14,430 bases of DNA, taken from assembly GCA_020062605.1 (NCBI GenBank), contig JAGUWA010000199.1, positions 1 through 14,430 of the forward strand, read 5' to 3'. The notes beneath the pieces are model-generated. The model did not search any database. It saw only the letters and a program-made list of their open reading frames with translations, and had not been told where the DNA came from. Both the position numbers and the translations under genes were made by a program. This document shows, piece after piece, positions 7,151-13,840 of this stretch (position 1 is its first letter; every line of letters starts with the position of its first letter). The stretch is from Parvibaculum sp. (GTDB taxonomy: Bacteria > Pseudomonadota > Alphaproteobacteria > Parvibaculales > Parvibaculaceae).

Positions 7151-7990
7151 ATGAAGATCACACATCGGACAGGCGGACGATCTGCTGCGATGCACGCGAT
7201 ACTCGCGCTCGCGCTGCTTTTCGGCATGACGGCGGCGGCGCACACGGCCATGGCCGCCGACGAGCCTGCCGGGCAGGCCCCGGCGGACAATGGCGTGGAC
7301 GAGAACGACCCGCTCGAGCCGATGAACCGCTATTTCTTCGAGCTCAACAAGTTCTTCGACACGATCCTGCTGAAGCCCGTCGCCACCTGGTACGACGGCG
7401 TGGTGCCGGAACCCGGCCGCGACGGCGTGCGCAACTTCCTCGACAATCTGAGAAGCCCCGTGATCCTCGCCAACGACCTCCTGCAGGGCGAGTGGGAACG
7501 CGCCGGCACGACGGCGAGCCGCTTCGGCATCAACACGACGGTCGGCGTCCTCGGTCTCTTTGACCCCGCCGCCGACTGGGGCATGCCTCAACACAGCGAA
7601 GATTTCGGCCAGACGCTCGGCACCTACGATGTTGCCGAAGGCCCCTACCTTTACCTGCCCGTGCTGGGCCCCGCCCCGCCCCGCGACCTGACGGGTTTCG
7701 TCGTCGACCAGTTCTTCGACCCGCTCACCTACATTTATTGGGACGAGGCGAAGACGGTTCCCACGATCCGCTTCGTGCTGAACGGCGTCGACCAGCGCGC
7801 ACGCAGCCTCGACACTCTCGACCAGATCGAACGCACCTCCGTCGATCACTATGCGACGGTGCGCAATCTGTACCGGCAGATACGCAAGAACGAAATTGCC
7901 AATGGCACCAGGGATTTCGACGACCTGCCGGATATCGAGAACCTAAATTTCGACACAAACGAACCGGACAGTCCTCGTATCGCTTTTTGA
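7151..7990 (+). CDS. mlaA: MlaA family outer-membrane phospholipid-trafficking protein
   Basis: This is an MlaA/VacJ homologue of 279 residues. MlaA forms a doughnut in the inner leaflet of the outer membrane and removes mislocalised phospholipids, passing them to MlaC. Family hallmarks are NDPLEPMNRYFFELN, VPEPGRDGVRNFLDNLRSP, FGINTTVGVLGLFDPA and HSEDFGQTLGTYDVAEGPYL. The ATG at 7151 is preferred because it gives a compact signal peptide (hydrophobic core about residues 15-32) ending at an AMA-type cleavage site. The frame is open back to a GTG at 7070, but that extension would bury the signal sequence. Upstream of 7151 there is only a poor GGGAAC-like ribosome binding site. Unlike the classical lipoprotein there is no cysteine at the end of the signal peptide, so lipidation is unlikely. 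mlaC follows 67 nt later on the same strand. Confidence 0.93.
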   Translation: MKITHRTGGRSAAMHAILALALLFGMTAAAHTAMAADEPAGQAPADNGVDENDPLEPMNRYFFELNKFFDTILLKPVATWYDGVVPEPGRDGVRNFLDNLRSPVILANDLLQGEWERAGTTASRFGINTTVGVLGLFDPAADWGMPQHSEDFGQTLGTYDVAEGPYLYLPVLGPAPPRDLTGFVVDQFFDPLTYIYWDEAKTVPTIRFVLNGVDQRARSLDTLDQIERTSVDHYATVRNLYRQIRKNEIANGTRDFDDLPDIENLNFDTNEPDSPRIAF

Positions 7991-7992
7991 CG

Positions 7993-8037
7993 CGAAGCCT
8001 GCCTCGGCGAGAGGCAGGCAGGGGCGCCGGGGCTTCG
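7993..8037 (+). other. Intercistronic stem-loop between mlaA and mlaC
   Basis: GCCTGCCTC (7997-8005) and GAGGCAGGC (8011-8019) form a perfect 9-bp stem with a 5-nt loop. CGAA (7993-7996) and TTCG (8034-8037) can close an outer stem around it. No T-run follows, so this is not a canonical terminator. It could protect the mlaA mRNA 3' end or tune mlaC expression, but that role is inferred. Confidence 0.5.
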
Positions 8038-8057
8038 TCTGCGATCTGGAGATTGAA

Positions 8058-8726
8058 ATGGTCACGACACGGATAGTGCATCGCACCAGACGGCTCATTG
8101 CGCCGCTCGCCCTTTGCATGGCGCTCGTCGCCAGCGTTGCGCAAGCAACCGCCTCGACGGGCGATGCCGCGAGAGCTTTCGTCGAAGACGTCTCGAAGCG
8201 TGCCATCGACATCATCAGCGACAAGAACGCCTCGAAGGCGGAACGCGAAGCGCAGTTCGCCAAGCTTCTCGACGAGACGGCGGACATGGAACGCATCGCC
8301 GCCTTCGCGCTCGGCCAGTATCTGCGCACGCCGACGCCGGAACAGAAGGCCGAGTATCTCAGCCTCGTGAAGACCTTCATCGTGAAGGTCTACGTCACGC
8401 GGCTTTCCGACTACAACGATGAGAAGCTCGACATTCTCAGTGCCAAGACGAAGGGCGACAAACAGGCCATCGTGCAGAGCGAGATCAAGTTCACGAACGG
8501 CCGCGAACCCGTCACCGTCGACTGGTGGCTCATCAAGAATGACGGCGACTTCAAGATCTTCGACGTCAACGTCGTCGGTATCTGGCTCGCCCAGGAGCAG
8601 CGCTCCACTTTCACGAGCGTGATCCGTAACAATGGCGGCGACTTCAACGCCCTTCTCGATCATCCCCGCAAGCAGATCAACAAGGCGGAAGCGGGCGAAA
8701 CTCCGGACGTCAGCGCCGCGAACTAA
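8058..8726 (+). CDS. mlaC: MlaC/Ttg2D family periplasmic phospholipid-binding protein
   Basis: MlaC is the soluble periplasmic carrier that moves phospholipid between outer-membrane MlaA and the inner-membrane MlaFEDB ABC complex. The 222-residue product begins with a basic N-terminus and a hydrophobic signal core (about residues 13-30) with a cleavage site near AQA or ATA. The body shows the family pattern: RTPTPEQKAEYLSLVKTFIV, a VTVDWWLIKNDGDFKIFDV segment near the lipid-binding cradle, and FTSVIRNNGGDFNALLDH. The ATG at 8058 has GGAG (8048-8051) 6 nt upstream. It forms a two-gene operon with mlaA and is closed by a strong terminator at 8753. The mlaD, mlaE, mlaF and mlaB genes are not in this window. 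Confidence 0.93.
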   Translation: MVTTRIVHRTRRLIAPLALCMALVASVAQATASTGDAARAFVEDVSKRAIDIISDKNASKAEREAQFAKLLDETADMERIAAFALGQYLRTPTPEQKAEYLSLVKTFIVKVYVTRLSDYNDEKLDILSAKTKGDKQAIVQSEIKFTNGREPVTVDWWLIKNDGDFKIFDVNVVGIWLAQEQRSTFTSVIRNNGGDFNALLDHPRKQINKAEAGETPDVSAAN

Positions 8727-8752
8727 TCCCCGGAAAATTCATCGGTCTACGG

Positions 8753-8783
8753 ACGGCGTGCCCCTGGCGGGGCGCGCCGTTTT
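8753..8783 (+). terminator. Rho-independent terminator of the mlaA-mlaC operon
   Basis: A 12-bp GC-rich stem (8753-8764 with 8769-8780, one G-T wobble) closes a TGGC tetraloop. The descending arm runs into TTTT at 8780-8783. It lies 27 nt after the mlaC stop. Confidence 0.88.
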
Positions 8784-8810
8784 CGCACTTGTCCCCCGAA
8801 ATTTCGAAAA

Positions 8811-8843
8811 CCGTCACCGAAATGTCATTGAAACGTCACATGA
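8811..8843 (+). promoter_or_regulatory. Three-unit 11-bp direct repeat resembling a PHO box
   Basis: GTCAC (8813), GTCAT (8824) and GTCAC (8835) recur at exactly 11-bp intervals, with GAAA spacers between the 7-bp (C/T)GTCA(C/T)N units. The 11-bp phase and TGTCAT-like half-sites match the known design of PhoB-binding boxes. The site is oriented towards increasing coordinates and is just downstream of the mla terminator. The next plus-strand gene starts at 9658. A GATAAT at 8868-8873 could be a -10 but has no good -35. PhoB binding is inferred from the layout alone. Confidence 0.4.
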
Positions 8844-8957
8844 CGGCGACATGTCCCCGCCTCCGGGGATAATTGCTATGGCACCGATGCACGCCAAGCA
8901 GCACGCCGCTGTTGCGCGCCCGCCACATTGGGGACAAATGCCGGGACGAGCCCGCAT

Positions 8958-9467
8958 CTATCCCCGCATGCGCTCCACTGCCCGCGGCGGCTTCGCCACC
9001 TCGAACCGGAAATGGGGAAACCAGCGAACGGCTATCGGCCTGTCGTCGTCCGTATAGCCAACGAGCACCCAGCCGGTTTTCGTGTAGCCGCCCTTGAGGG
9101 CGCCGGGCGCCACGATGATCGCCGCGGTGCCCGCCACGCGCTCCTGCGGATGGGCTTCGGCCCATGCTTCGAGAGCGCCATAGCTTTCGATCGCGAGCCG
9201 GTTCACCACGCCTTCATTGCGGCGATCCGGCGCGACGAGAACACGCACAAACGCGAAGCGCTCGCGCAGACGCGGCAACACTTCGAAATAGGCAGTGGAG
9301 AGGGCGGCGAGCTTCTTGCCTTCATAAGCCGCAATGCAGAGCTGGCTCCCCCTCTTTTCTGCATCGGCCGATGCGGGAAGCACGCCAAGCTCCGACCAGA
9401 GCACGAGCGCATCCCGCTTCGCGGCCGCGTTCTCCTTCATCCAGACATTCCGGTAGTCGATTTCCAT
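8958..9467 (-). CDS. GNAT-like acyltransferase domain protein (tentative)
   Basis: The 169-residue soluble protein has a pattern that loosely fits the GNAT N-acetyltransferase fold. An N-terminal helix-rich part and a strand (SQLCIAAYEGKKLAALSTAYF, in two pieces) lead to FVRVLVAPDRRNEGVVNRL. That last segment resembles the strand and acyl-CoA-binding turn of GNAT motif A, though the classic R-x-x-G-x-G/A is degenerate here. The tail TAAIIVAPGALKGGYTKTGW would be the later strands. I chose the ATG at 9467, which has GAGGGG about 5 nt upstream. The longer versions from GTG 9497 or ATG 9491 have no ribosome binding site. The stop is TAG at 8958. It is a single gene, convergent with mlaC and divergent from the PAS gene. 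The substrate is unknown and the family call is moderate. Confidence 0.62.
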   Translation of the reverse strand: MEIDYRNVWMKENAAAKRDALVLWSELGVLPASADAEKRGSQLCIAAYEGKKLAALSTAYFEVLPRLRERFAFVRVLVAPDRRNEGVVNRLAIESYGALEAWAEAHPQERVAGTAAIIVAPGALKGGYTKTGWVLVGYTDDDRPIAVRWFPHFRFEVAKPPRAVERMRG

Positions 9468-9602
9468 GACGCCCCTCGCCTTGCCGCGCATTTGCACGCA
9501 AGGAGCCTAACGGCCGCCAGCGGATGCGCACGCGAAGCTGCATCCTTTTCGGTGACGTCGCACTCTGGCCCGGAACGACACACCGGATTCAGCTTCCGTT
9601 AA

Positions 9603-9626
9603 GAGGCGGGGACCACAATCCGCCTC
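9603..9626 (+). repeat. Inverted repeat in the leader of the PAS gene
   Basis: GAGGCGG (9603-9609) and CCGCCTC (9620-9626) are perfect 7-bp arms separated by 10 nt. They lie about 30 nt before the start of the PAS protein. It could be an operator or a leader hairpin; nothing in the sequence decides between them. Confidence 0.35.
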
Positions 9627-9657
9627 GCCCGCAAGTTGCACCCAAAGGGGGACGAAG

Positions 9658-10233
9658 ATGGTCATGCGTATCCGTCCCGCTCACGAGAGCAAGACACCAG
9701 GCACGATCCCCGCCTTCCGCTCCGATGCAAGCATCGCCTTCGAGAACGCATGGTCCGCCATTCCGAAAGACGGCATCATTCCCGACAAGGCGGAACTTCG
9801 CCCCGAACGTTTCGCACCCTTTCTCCGCAATACCTATCTCGTGGAACTGCATGACGAGCCGGAGCGCCGCGTCCTCTTTCGCATCGCCGGCGAAGGCATC
9901 AGGAACGCGCTGGGCGTCGACCTGCGCGGACGCAACTACATCGACTTCGTGCCTGAGGAGCATCGCGACACCTCCGGCACTTCAATGAAGCTGATGTTCG
10001 GTGCGCAACCCTGCGGCCGATGGGTGCGCAAGGAAGTGATGCACAGGGATGGATTTCGCCAGCTTCTGGAACTGACACAATTTCCTGTGCGCGACCGCGC
10101 GAACGGATCGCAGCTCGTCATCGGCATCGTGGAGGGTTTCGGGGAGGACATCGCCCACGCGGCGGATGACCGCTTCCGCTTCGAATGCCTCGACCACGAG
10201 CAGTTCATCGACATCGGCGCCGGAGTGCCCTGA
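9658..10233 (+). CDS. PAS_5-type single PAS domain protein
   Basis: This 191-residue soluble protein matches the alphaproteobacterial PAS_5 pattern. It has an N-terminal helix (residues 24-37), the L-RP-F-P-L-N-YLVEL segment (about 48-63), then RRVLFRIAGEGIRNALGVDLRGRNYIDFV as the PAS core (quoted loosely across about 69-102), and later strands ending in LVIGIVEGFG. Proteins of this family typically carry one PAS-like domain and no recognisable output module. Their ligand is generally unknown. The start ATG at 9658 has an AAAGGGGGA ribosome binding site about 6 nt upstream. There is no signal peptide or membrane segment. The gene stands alone between the divergent GNAT-like gene and the MFS gene 278 nt downstream. 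No output partner is encoded beside it, so its signalling role is open. Confidence 0.78.
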   Translation: MVMRIRPAHESKTPGTIPAFRSDASIAFENAWSAIPKDGIIPDKAELRPERFAPFLRNTYLVELHDEPERRVLFRIAGEGIRNALGVDLRGRNYIDFVPEEHRDTSGTSMKLMFGAQPCGRWVRKEVMHRDGFRQLLELTQFPVRDRANGSQLVIGIVEGFGEDIAHAADDRFRFECLDHEQFIDIGAGVP

Positions 10234-10325
10234 CGAGACAAAACCTGACGGCACTCCACTTTCGCGCAGCCTCCGGCTTGACGCCGTTCGCCCCCCGGAT
10301 TCTTCCTGCCCCCTACGACGCCGGA

Positions 10326-10354
10326 TTGATTATTCAACCGGGTGGTTGAATATT
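10326..10354 (+). promoter_or_regulatory. Candidate MFS promoter with an operator in its spacer
   Basis: TTGATT (10326-10331) and AATATT (10349-10354) are spaced by 17 nt, a weak sigma-70-type promoter. A perfect 9-bp inverted repeat, TATTCAACC (10331-10339) and GGTTGAATA (10344-10352) separated by GGGT, fills the spacer. This geometry suits a dimeric repressor of the ArsR, TetR or MarR type. No such regulator is encoded nearby. Transcription would begin near 10361, leaving a leader of about 150 nt before the ATG at 10512. No T-run follows, so it is not a terminator. Confidence 0.55.
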
Positions 10355-10511
10355 GGCGTTCCTGCATCGCCCGGCCGCCACGAATGACCTTCCGACATCC
10401 CACCCTGCCGAAGCGAAAATTTCCGAGATCGCTCAACGAAGCGACGTGGACCGGCTGGCGGCCGAAACGCCGGCCACAGGCAAGATTTCGATTTTCGAAT
10501 ACGGAGGTTCC

Positions 10512-11711
10512 ATGCTCCCCCGCTCTCTCATGCACCGCCAGGTCGCGCTGCTCGCCACGACGCAAGCCCTCTTCCAGACGTCCTCGGTTCTGGTAATGAC
10601 GATCGGCGGCCTGGCGGGTGCCATGGTCGCCTCGCGGCCCGCCCTGGCGACGGCGCCCATCGCCGCGATGTTTCTGGGAACAACGCTCGGCACCGCGCCT
10701 GCTTCCATGTGGATGGCGCGCGTGGGACGGCGTCCGGGCTTCATTGCCGGAGCGCTGGCGGGGGCGACAGGTGGAGTGGCCGCCGCCGCGGGCATCTGGG
10801 CCGGCTCTCTGCTCCTGCTCTCGCTGGGCACCTTCCTTGTCGGCATCTATCAGTCCTTCGCACAATTTTATCGCTTCGCGGCATCGGAGGTCGCCGACGA
10901 GGCCTTCCGGCCGCGCGCGATTTCGCTTGTGATGGCGGGCGGCGTTGCGGCTGCGCTTCTGGGACCGGCGCTCGCGCAGATCGGCGGACCTCTGCTGGTT
11001 CCCGCCTATACCGGCTCATTCCTGCTGATGACGCTCGTCTCGCTTGGCGCGGCAGTCCTGCTTCTTGGACTGCGCGTGCCGCGCCCCGCTCCGCGCGCCG
11101 CAGACGCCGATAGCGGACGCCCTCTTCTTGCCATCATAAGTCAGCCCGCCTACGCGGTAGCGCTGTTCGGCGCAGCGACCGGTGGCGGCGTGATGATCCT
11201 CGCCATGACGGCGACACCGCTCGCCATGACGCATCACCATCACTCTCTGCCGGACACGGCGCTCGTCATCCAGCTTCATGTGCTCGGGATGTTCCTGCCT
11301 TCCTTTTTCACCGGTGCGTTGATCGCGCGTTTCGGGGTGCTGAGCGTCATGCTGGCGGGCGTTGCGCTGCTGACAGGTCATGTGACGATGAGCCTCTCGG
11401 GAACAGACTTCGTGTCCTTTGCCTCGGCGCTGGTTCTGCTCGGTATCGGCTGGAACTTCCTCTATATCGGCGGAACGACGCTGCTCACCGGCACCTATGC
11501 GGAGACGGAGAAAGGGCGCGCGCAGGCGACAAACGACATGACGATCTTCGGTGTCGGTCTCGCGTCCTCGCTCGGCGCCGGCCTGATGCATCAACTTCTC
11601 GGCTGGCAGACGCTCAACCTGTTGCTGCTGCCCTGGCTCGGAACGGCCGCACTGGCACTGATCTGGCTGGCGGCACACCGCAGGCGCGTGGCGCCCACGG
11701 GTGCGGAGTGA
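10512..11711 (+). CDS. MFS transporter
   Basis: This is a major facilitator superfamily inner-membrane transporter of 399 residues with about 12 hydrophobic segments. The loop between helices 2 and 3 holds a degenerate motif A (MARVGRRPGF, about residues 67-76), the gating signature of the superfamily. A second-half counterpart is seen in FFTGALIARFGVLSVM. I chose the ATG at 10512 because GGAGG at 10503-10507 lies 4 nt upstream. The open frame extends to a TTG at 10353, but those 53 residues are hydrophilic, lack a ribosome binding site and overlap the proposed promoter. Residues 241-244 are four consecutive histidines between two helices of the second half, which is unusual. The substrate cannot be assigned. 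A repressor-type operator upstream suggests inducible expression. The gene ends 31 nt from the convergent kinase gene. Confidence 0.9.
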   Translation: MLPRSLMHRQVALLATTQALFQTSSVLVMTIGGLAGAMVASRPALATAPIAAMFLGTTLGTAPASMWMARVGRRPGFIAGALAGATGGVAAAAGIWAGSLLLLSLGTFLVGIYQSFAQFYRFAASEVADEAFRPRAISLVMAGGVAAALLGPALAQIGGPLLVPAYTGSFLLMTLVSLGAAVLLLGLRVPRPAPRAADADSGRPLLAIISQPAYAVALFGAATGGGVMILAMTATPLAMTHHHHSLPDTALVIQLHVLGMFLPSFFTGALIARFGVLSVMLAGVALLTGHVTMSLSGTDFVSFASALVLLGIGWNFLYIGGTTLLTGTYAETEKGRAQATNDMTIFGVGLASSLGAGLMHQLLGWQTLNLLLLPWLGTAALALIWLAAHRRRVAPTGAE

Positions 11712-11740
11712 ACGCAACCGGAAGACCGGCCCACATCCGC

Positions 11741-11760
11741 CGTCAGGAACCCACCTGACG
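11741..11760. other. Short dyad between the convergent MFS and kinase genes
   Basis: CGTCAGG (11741-11747) and CCTGACG (11754-11760) form a perfect 7-bp stem with a 6-nt loop. It overlaps the stop codon of the kinase gene. No T-run follows on either strand, so it is at most a weak bidirectional transcription barrier. Confidence 0.35.
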
Positions 11761-13371
11761 CAGGTCCGGGAAAGCCGCTTTCGGCGGCGGCACCCGTCCG
11801 TATTTCTCTTCGAGCACACTGCCGATCGCGACGATGAGTTCGCGGTGGTCGATGGGTTTGCCGACATAGCCGTCGGCACCCAGCTCGCGATAACGCGTCT
11901 TGTTGCGGCCGAGGGAATCGGCGGTGAGCGCAAGGACCGGCACGTCGCGGATCGCCTGAACCTCATGCGCCCGAATATGCGCAAGCGTCTCCGGTCCGTC
12001 CATCACGGGCATGTGCATATCGAGCAGCACGAGATCGAAAGGCTGCGTTTGCAACCAGCGGATCGCCTCCTCGCCATTCTCGGCCTCGACGATGGTAATG
12101 CCGAGCGGTTCGAGGAAGATGCGCGCCACCTTGCGGTTGAGCGCATGATCATCGACGAGAAGCATGGTGAGCCCCTTCGCCCAGCGCACGCCACCCGTCT
12201 TGTCCACATCGGCATGAGCGGGCGCCTCGGCCACCCGGCGTCCGGACACGGCACGGAAGACGAGCGTGAAAACAGAGCCTTTGCCCTCCTCGCTTTCGAC
12301 CGAAATGCCGCCGTCCATCAGTTCGGCGAGCTTGTGGCTGATCGAGAGCCCTAGACCGGTGCCGCCGAAGCGCCGCGAGGTGGAGGCATCCGCCTGGGTG
12401 AAGGGGGTGAAGAGCTTGCCGAGCGTTTCGGCATTCATGCCGGGACCGGTATCGGCGACACGGATGCGAACTTCCAGCGCGTCCTCGCCGAGCGGAACGG
12501 AGGTCGCGGAAATGGAGACACCGCCCTTGTTCGTGAACTTGATCGCATTCGAGACGAGATTGGAGACGCATTGGCGTACGCGCACCGGATCGAAGCGCAG
12601 GAAGGTCTGCGCTTCGGGATCGATCTCCAGCTTGAGATTGAGACCCTTCTCGATCGCGCGCGGCGCCCAGAGCTTTTCGAGGCGGCGCAGGAGGTGGCCG
12701 AGATCGTTGTCGATGGGCGAGATGTCGAACTTGCCCGCTTCGATCTTCGAGAGGTCGAGCACGTCATTGAGGATCGCCATCAGCGTCTTGCCGGAATCGA
12801 GAATGGTGTCGAGCTGGTCGCGCTGCTCCGGCGTGAGGTCGGAGGAGGCCATGAGCTGCGCCATGCCGAGAATGCCGTTGAGCGGCGTGCGGATTTCGTG
12901 GCTGATATTGGCGAGGAAGGCTGACTTCGCATCGTTCGCGGCTTCCGCCTCCTTGCGCGCTTTCCTGAGTTCCTTCTCGCGCTCGTGGATGCCGGTGACG
13001 TCGGCACCGACCGCGACATAGCCGCCGAAGGAAAGCTTCGTCTCGGTGACCTGAAGAATGGCGCCCCGAGGCGTCATCAGCTCGATGGTCTCGCCGTTTG
13101 CAAGCGTCGCGACGATGCGCTCTGCAATCTCCTGCGTTTCCTCGTAGCTCAGATGCGGGAGGATCGCCGCAACACCGCGCCGCATCGATTCGAGATAGGT
13201 GCAGCCTTCGCGGAGCGCGGCGTTGACGGCCGCGAAATCGATTTCGTTCTGCGCATTGGTGAGCAGAATCTCATGGTCGGGTCCATAGACGACGAAGCCG
13301 CCGGGAAGCCGGTTCACCGCTTCCTGGACAATCGCCGCCATGTCGCGATCGCTGATCTTGCCGTCGCTCAT
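11743..13371 (-). CDS. Soluble hybrid histidine kinase (PAS-HisKA-HATPase-REC)
   Basis: This hybrid two-component sensor has 542 residues. The domains are an N-terminal PAS (about 15-125, with GGFVVYGPDHEILLTNAQNE), a charged coiled-coil linker (about 128-148), HisKA with SHEIRTPLNG (phospho-accepting H158), and HATPase_c (about 255-370). The HATPase holds the N box NLVSNAIKFT, the G1 box DTGPGM and the G2 box GGTGLGLSI. A receiver domain (about 395-515) holds DMHMPVMDG (phospho-accepting D451) and the conserved lysine in GKP. All catalytic motifs look intact. No membrane segment is visible, so it should sense a cytoplasmic signal. The ATG at 13371 is chosen because GGAAGG lies 6 nt upstream. 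The open frame extends to 13572 but would run into the toxin gene. There is no HPt domain and no response regulator nearby, so its phosphorelay partner is elsewhere. Confidence 0.93.
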   Translation of the reverse strand: MSDGKISDRDMAAIVQEAVNRLPGGFVVYGPDHEILLTNAQNEIDFAAVNAALREGCTYLESMRRGVAAILPHLSYEETQEIAERIVATLANGETIELMTPRGAILQVTETKLSFGGYVAVGADVTGIHEREKELRKARKEAEAANDAKSAFLANISHEIRTPLNGILGMAQLMASSDLTPEQRDQLDTILDSGKTLMAILNDVLDLSKIEAGKFDISPIDNDLGHLLRRLEKLWAPRAIEKGLNLKLEIDPEAQTFLRFDPVRVRQCVSNLVSNAIKFTNKGGVSISATSVPLGEDALEVRIRVADTGPGMNAETLGKLFTPFTQADASTSRRFGGTGLGLSISHKLAELMDGGISVESEEGKGSVFTLVFRAVSGRRVAEAPAHADVDKTGGVRWAKGLTMLLVDDHALNRKVARIFLEPLGITIVEAENGEEAIRWLQTQPFDLVLLDMHMPVMDGPETLAHIRAHEVQAIRDVPVLALTADSLGRNKTRYRELGADGYVGKPIDHRELIVAIGSVLEEKYGRVPPPKAAFPDLRQVGS

Positions 13372-13549
13372 ATCGAGCCTTCCGCAACTGGCGCAGGCGC
13401 AATGCGCCGCACCGGAGCGCCCCCTCCGTTTCCCCTGCTGAGAATTTAGGCAACGAGGCTTAAGGAGGGGTGAAGACGTTGCAGAAACGCTGGGGAAGGC
13501 TGGAGATTTTGGGTATAGATACTCTCGCGGAGGTGGCGTTCGACCAGCC

Positions 13550-13840
13550 CTAATACCCCGCTTCCCTGGCATGCCGCACCGCCAGGATCATGATTTCGTC
13601 GCCGTCATAACGGTAGAGCGTGAGGTAACCACTGCTTCCGAATTCGATCAGCCACTCGCGGAATTCCGGCGGCATCTCGCCTGAACGGTGTCCGATCTCC
13701 GGATGTGTCCGAAGAACGGCAACGCCCTCGCGGATTGCCGCGACGGCGCGCCGCGCGGCATCCGGATTCTTCGGGAGGAGGAAGCGATAAAGCCGTTGAA
13801 TGTCTTCCAGTGCGCCGCGCGACCAGATCAGCCGCGTCAT
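13550..13840 (-). CDS. parE: ParE/RelE superfamily toxin
   Basis: A small toxin of 96 residues with the ParE-like pattern. The N-terminal LIWSRGALEDIQRLYRFL is the family-typical beta strand plus helix. A helix around AARRAVAAIREGVAVLRTHP is followed by IGHRSGEMPPEFREWLI, then strands YLTLYRYDGDEIMILAVRHAREAGY (quoted in parts). ParE toxins act on DNA gyrase, whereas RelE members cleave mRNA on ribosomes. The VRHAREAGY-type C-terminus and the RHH partner favour ParE, but the target is inferred. The start ATG at 13840 overlaps the antitoxin stop as ATGA, so translation is coupled. The ORF is complete, with no sign of decay. The symbol is by family, not orthology. Confidence 0.87.
   Translation of the reverse strand: MTRLIWSRGALEDIQRLYRFLLPKNPDAARRAVAAIREGVAVLRTHPEIGHRSGEMPPEFREWLIEFGSSGYLTLYRYDGDEIMILAVRHAREAGY

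Noticed and set aside
8851..9057. Plus-strand ORF starting at ATG 8851 or 8878, downstream of the PHO-like repeat
   Set aside because: It runs into the antisense of the GNAT-like gene, lacks a ribosome binding site and has no recognisable feature. It was considered as a target of the repeat but is unsupported.
9572..9600. GGAAC...CGTT resembling an EcfG general-stress promoter upstream of the PAS gene
   Set aside because: The spacer is 20 nt, longer than the roughly 16-17 nt these promoters use.
13470..13553. 27-codon plus-strand ORF with GTG or TTG start after AAGGAGG (13462-13468)
   Set aside because: The ribosome binding site is good, but spacing is 1 nt to the GTG and 10 nt to the TTG. 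There is no ATG, and the frame lies antisense to the leader of the kinase gene.
13372..13572. N-terminal extension of the hybrid kinase to 13572
   Set aside because: It would overlap the toxin stop region, has low-complexity sequence and no ribosome binding site. ATG 13371 has a well-spaced GGAAGG.
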